In this document: piece after piece, positions 6,926-8,771 of the stretch
Position numbering within the stretch: position 1 is the stretch's first letter
How the letters are laid out: the number at the start of each line of letters is the position of its first letter
Assembly: GCA_963606545.1 (NCBI GenBank)
Contig: CAVCYP010000060.1
Coordinates: 1 to 8,771, forward strand
Direction: 5' to 3'
From: UBA9732 sp963606545
GTDB lineage: Bacteria > Spirochaetota > Spirochaetia > Sphaerochaetales > Sphaerochaetaceae
DNA: 8,771 bases
Notes under the pieces: generated by a model
Databases searched by the model: none
The model's input: only the letters and a program-made list of their open reading frames with translations
What the model was told of the DNA's origin: nothing
Made by a program: the position numbers and the translations under genes

Positions 6926-6948
6926 ACTTTAGCTCGCTAAACTTTTTT
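6899..6948 (+). terminator. Probable terminator over the convergent gene ends
   Basis: AAAGT (6899-6903) and TTAGC (6906-6910) can pair with GCTAA-ACTTT in either of two repeated copies (6921-6930 or 6936-6945). The second copy ends in a T6 run at 6943-6948. The same dyad read on the minus strand also gives a stem, so it may stop both genes. It lies inside the coding overlap, so each mRNA would end within or just past the other gene's 3' end. The left arm has a two-base bulge and the loop is 10 or 25 bases, so the strength is uncertain. Confidence 0.45.
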
Positions 6949-7664
6949 AAATAGTCGTAAACCTCATCAGAAACGGTGGCTTTTACAACCGCCCAAGCGC
7001 CTTGGAATAAGGCTTCTCTTACCATTGAGGAAGAGATGTACTTGTCGCCAAGGCGTTTTCTTTCTGCAACGCGCAGTGGAATTTTGGCTATTTTGCTTTC
7101 CTGTCGTAGGGCATTGAGGTGCATTTCAGACATCTCGTCCCTAGGTTCGTCTCCAACGTATCTGGTTTTTATGCCAAGCTTTGGTGCTATTACCTGAAAA
7201 AAGAGCTTTGCATCTAGGATTGCATACAAATGAGCTTTGCCTTTTTCTTCTGTTTTCCAGTCTTGAGTCCAGCTTTCAGGGAAGGAGTTTCTTCCAATGA
7301 GGAAGGGACCTGCCGGCAAAACCAGCACGTTTGGATATTTTTCTGCACCTTTTTGTACTAATTTTAACCTGTCTTCAAAGGGCAGCTCTATTGTTGTGCT
7401 CTCGTGATTGCCTCTGCAGCCAGAATCCGGTTTGCCTTCAATTACAAAGACAACAACGGCGCTACTGCGCTTTGAGGCAAGGCTTATTAGGTAATCATGG
7501 CCTAAAGTGTAGGGGTTGGCGTTAAAAACTAGGCAAGATAGAGATTCTAGGTTATCAAAGTGTTCCTTTATAGCTAAGTTAGTCTTTTCAAGCCAAGCCT
7601 GAAGGGCATTTGGCTTAGAGGAGAGAGCGTTGATGTATTGTAGGGTTTGGCTGTCTTGTGTCAT
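6906..7664 (-). CDS. Citrate lyase ligase (CitC)-like nucleotidyltransferase without acetyltransferase domain
   Basis: CitC activates citrate lyase by acetylating its acyl-carrier prosthetic group with ATP and acetate. This 252-residue protein matches its C-terminal nucleotidyltransferase domain. Visible features are NANPYTLGHDYLI (residues 48-60) with the T-x-G-H form of the HxGH motif; VFVIEG, then PFEDRLKLVQKG and NVLVLPAGPFLIGRNSFP; LDAKLFFQVIAPKLGIKTRYVGDEP (about 150-174); and ISSSMVR (210-216), the second nucleotide-binding motif. The ~110-residue GNAT domain that begins normal CitC (~340 residues) is absent: only about 40 unassigned residues precede the core, and an in-frame stop lies just upstream of the ATG. 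A Gly/Ser/Cys-containing insertion (about 77-92) interrupts the usual core. No Shine-Dalgarno is evident before ATG 7664. No citrate lyase genes are in the window, so the true substrate is open. Confidence 0.8.
   Translation of the reverse strand: MTQDSQTLQYINALSSKPNALQAWLEKTNLAIKEHFDNLESLSCLVFNANPYTLGHDYLISLASKRSSAVVVFVIEGKPDSGCRGNHESTTIELPFEDRLKLVQKGAEKYPNVLVLPAGPFLIGRNSFPESWTQDWKTEEKGKAHLYAILDAKLFFQVIAPKLGIKTRYVGDEPRDEMSEMHLNALRQESKIAKIPLRVAERKRLGDKYISSSMVREALFQGAWAVVKATVSDEVYDYLKKFSELKFSESLS
6918..6945 (+). repeat. 13-bp direct repeat, 15-bp period, at the convergent ends
   Basis: CTCGCTAAACTTT occurs exactly at 6918-6930 and 6933-6945, separated by AG. On the minus strand it encodes the repeated KFSELKFSES near the C-terminus of the CitC-like protein. 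It also supplies two alternative right arms for the terminator hairpin. It looks like a recent tandem duplication. Confidence 0.8.
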
Positions 7665-7684
7665 GGTTAAAGCATATCATTTTG

Positions 7685-7713
7685 TTGCCGTTTGTGGTAC
7701 TTTTGAGTAGATT
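7685..7713 (+). promoter_or_regulatory. Possible weak promoter for the glycerophosphodiesterase gene
   Basis: TTGCCG (7685-7690) and TAGATT (7708-7713) are 17 bases apart, each matching four of six consensus bases, in the 66-base gap between the divergent genes. A minus-strand promoter for the CitC-like gene must also sit in this gap, but I see no good pair for it. Confidence 0.25.
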
Positions 7714-7730
7714 TTAGCGGGAGGCTCGGC

Positions 7731-8528
7731 ATGGACGAGATTTTCTTAAAGAATAGAGATAGCGGGAAGGTTTTGGTTTTTGGGCATAGAGGTTACAGCC
7801 AATTTTACCCAGAAAATACTATGGTGTCGTTCGAGGCGTGCGCAAAGAGACCGGAAGTGGATGGCGTGGAGCTTGATGTACACCTTTGCAAGAGTGGCGA
7901 GGTTGTGGTGGCTCACGATTTTTCGCTTAAGCGGACCGCTGGCGTGGATAAAGAGATTGAGCAGCTGACGCTTTCTGAGCTAAAGGCTATAGATGTAGGC
8001 TCGTTTAAGGGCGCTCAGTTTAGTGACGTGCGCGTTCCGCTTTTGGAGGAGCTTTTGGGCACGTACGGCAATCGCTTTATATATGATATAGAATTGAAGG
8101 TGAAGGCGGGCAAGATTAACCGCGAGCTTTGCAAGAAGACGCTGGCAGTAATTCGCAAGTGCAACGTGCAGTCCAACGTGATGGTCTCGTCGTTCAACCC
8201 GTTTGCGCTCAGGTGCTTTGGGAGCGTTTGCCAGCACGCTATGCCTACAGCCGATATCTTCTGTCATTCAGCCGATGTTCCGCGCTCGCTTTGGGATGGC
8301 GCTGGGCATATTGTAAGTCATAGCACTTATCTGAAGCCTCAGTTCTCGCAGGTGAATGAAGAGTTTCTTTCCAAGCACAAGGGTTTGCCGGTTATCACTT
8401 GGACGGTCAACTCTGCTGAGGAAGCCAAGCGGCTTGTTGCCTTTAATAATGAAGAAAAGGGGATGCGCGTTTACGGCTTAATTGGTAATGATCCTTGTCT
8501 GATTGCAGAGGCAATTGGGCGGGTTTAA
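7731..8528 (+). CDS. Glycerophosphodiester phosphodiesterase, cytosolic (UgpQ-like)
   Basis: Hydrolyses glycerophosphodiesters (deacylated phospholipids) to glycerol-3-phosphate and the free alcohol. The 265-residue GDPD TIM-barrel shows the expected motifs in order: catalytic H19-R-G with PENT at 27-30; metal ligands in DGVELDVH (E47, D49); catalytic H62 with D63 in VVAHD; E121 and K123 in YDIELKVK; SSFNP at about 153-157; ITWTVN (W224). The usual GIITNxP end motif is here GLIGNDP. There is no signal peptide or lipobox, so it is a cytosolic UgpQ-type rather than a GlpQ-type periplasmic enzyme. GGGAGG (7719-7724) stands six bases before the ATG. Codons are richer in G and C at third positions than in thrS. 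It is divergent from the CitC-like gene. No transport genes (ugp) or glycerol genes are near, and no T-run terminator follows. Confidence 0.92.
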   Translation: MDEIFLKNRDSGKVLVFGHRGYSQFYPENTMVSFEACAKRPEVDGVELDVHLCKSGEVVVAHDFSLKRTAGVDKEIEQLTLSELKAIDVGSFKGAQFSDVRVPLLEELLGTYGNRFIYDIELKVKAGKINRELCKKTLAVIRKCNVQSNVMVSSFNPFALRCFGSVCQHAMPTADIFCHSADVPRSLWDGAGHIVSHSTYLKPQFSQVNEEFLSKHKGLPVITWTVNSAEEAKRLVAFNNEEKGMRVYGLIGNDPCLIAEAIGRV

Positions 8529-8585
8529 GAAAAATAAAAAAAATTTAAAAAAAGTGTTGACACTTTGTTGCGAAACGAGTAGTTT
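8529..8585 (+). promoter_or_regulatory. Strong-looking promoter with an A-rich upstream tract
   Basis: A perfect -35 TTGACA (8557-8562) is followed at 17 bases by TAGTTT (8580-8585), which keeps only the three most conserved -10 bases (T, A, final T). Directly upstream, 8529-8553 is almost pure A with a short T interruption, as in an UP element. This architecture resembles promoters of rRNA operons and other highly expressed genes. The transcript would run rightward out of the window, and its main product is not visible. Confidence 0.6.
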
Positions 8586-8588
8586 ACA

Positions 8589-8600
8589 TGAGCGCGCTCA
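8589..8600. promoter_or_regulatory. Perfect 12-bp palindrome at the predicted transcription start
   Basis: TGAGCGCGCTCA is fully self-complementary and begins four bases past the -10, so it covers the expected start site near 8592. In that position it could be a repressor operator, or give a GC-rich discriminator of the kind seen at growth-rate-controlled promoters. No second copy is seen elsewhere in the window. Confidence 0.4.
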
Positions 8601-8771
8601 AGAGAACGGGCGCTGCAACAGATTTTTACAGAGATATTAGAGAAGAGAAGGTTAGAAAAAATGATTTGCAACGATTGCAATTTTGCCGTTGGTTGCAGAT
8701 TTTATTTTTGGAAGCTTGAGGGCTTCCTAGTCAATTCGATGACGAACAGAATACGGTGGAAATAGAAACAC
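8601..8771 (+). other. Structured leader of an off-window transcript
   Basis: No gene is clearly present here. Two local hairpins are visible. The first pairs CAACG and GCA with TGC and CGTTG (about 8669-8691, with a three-base bulge and a four-base loop). The second is a 6-bp stem GGAAGC (8710-8715) with GCTTCC (8722-8727) and a six-base loop. Neither is followed by a T-run. The stretch may be the leader of an rRNA operon, a small RNA, or the 5' UTR of a protein gene starting past the edge. I do not see a boxA, a 16S start or any tRNA sequence that would decide. Confidence 0.3.
8661..8765 (+). CDS. Possible 34-codon ORF, cysteine-containing
   Basis: ATG at 8661 opens a frame of 34 codons ending with TAG at 8763-8765. 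It begins MICNDCNFAVGCRF, with a C-x2-C pair and a third Cys six residues on, followed by an aromatic and basic stretch. An AAGAGAAGG purine stretch lies about ten bases upstream, a weak ribosome-binding site. It overlaps both leader hairpins. It resembles nothing I recognise and may be chance; a leader peptide is the alternative. Confidence 0.15.
   Translation: MICNDCNFAVGCRFYFWKLEGFLVNSMTNRIRWK

Noticed and set aside
8588..8719. 43-codon frame starting at ATG 8588
   Set aside because: Its ATG lies at or before the predicted transcription start, inside the palindrome region, with no ribosome-binding site.
1..8771. Defence, toxin-antitoxin, mobile-element or CRISPR system
   Set aside because: All long frames are assigned to housekeeping or metabolic families, and no transposase, integrase, nuclease, reverse transcriptase or regularly spaced repeat array is visible on either strand.

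Overview
The window looks like a housekeeping stretch of a spirochaete chromosome, most probably a Treponema (about 0.65 sure). The call rests on the GroEL and YajC protein sequences, their adjacency, the moderately low GC content and a divergent IspH. It is inference from memory of these families, not a search result. No tRNA, rRNA, CRISPR array, transposase, phage gene or defence system is visible, and I found no new multi-gene system.

Layout. (1) 1-1199: 3' three quarters of groEL. (2) 1200-1469: a 270-base spacer holding a small hairpin, a strong intrinsic terminator and a good sigma70-type promoter. (3) 1470-1937: yajC, as a single-gene transcription unit without secD/secF, closed by a hairpin terminator. 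(4) 1990-2874: ispH, whose start codon touches the T-run of that terminator and whose Shine-Dalgarno lies in the hairpin. (5) 2957-4705: thrS with its own near-consensus promoter and no TGS domain. (6) 4758-6314: an M32 carboxypeptidase, closely followed by (7) a PgsA-type CDP-alcohol phosphatidyltransferase, 6329-6925. (8) 6906-7664, minus strand: a stand-alone citrate-lyase-ligase-like nucleotidyltransferase, convergent with and overlapping the pgsA-like gene. (9) 7731-8528: a cytosolic glycerophosphodiester phosphodiesterase, divergent from gene 8. (10) 8529-8771: an A-rich tract, a promoter-like sequence with a 12-bp palindrome at the expected transcription start, and a structured leader that runs off the window.

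The genes cover protein folding (GroEL), membrane protein insertion (YajC), isoprenoid precursors (IspH), translation (ThrRS), peptide turnover (M32) and phospholipid metabolism (PgsA-like, GDPD). They do not form one pathway. The only plausible link is glycerol-3-phosphate, released by GDPD and consumed by PgsA.

Most worth a second look: the terminator hairpin that also masks the ispH ribosome-binding site, the extra cysteines in IspH, the CitC-like protein lacking its acetyltransferase domain, the sharp composition change inside the M32 gene, the repeat and terminator over the convergent gene ends, and the palindromic promoter at the right edge.
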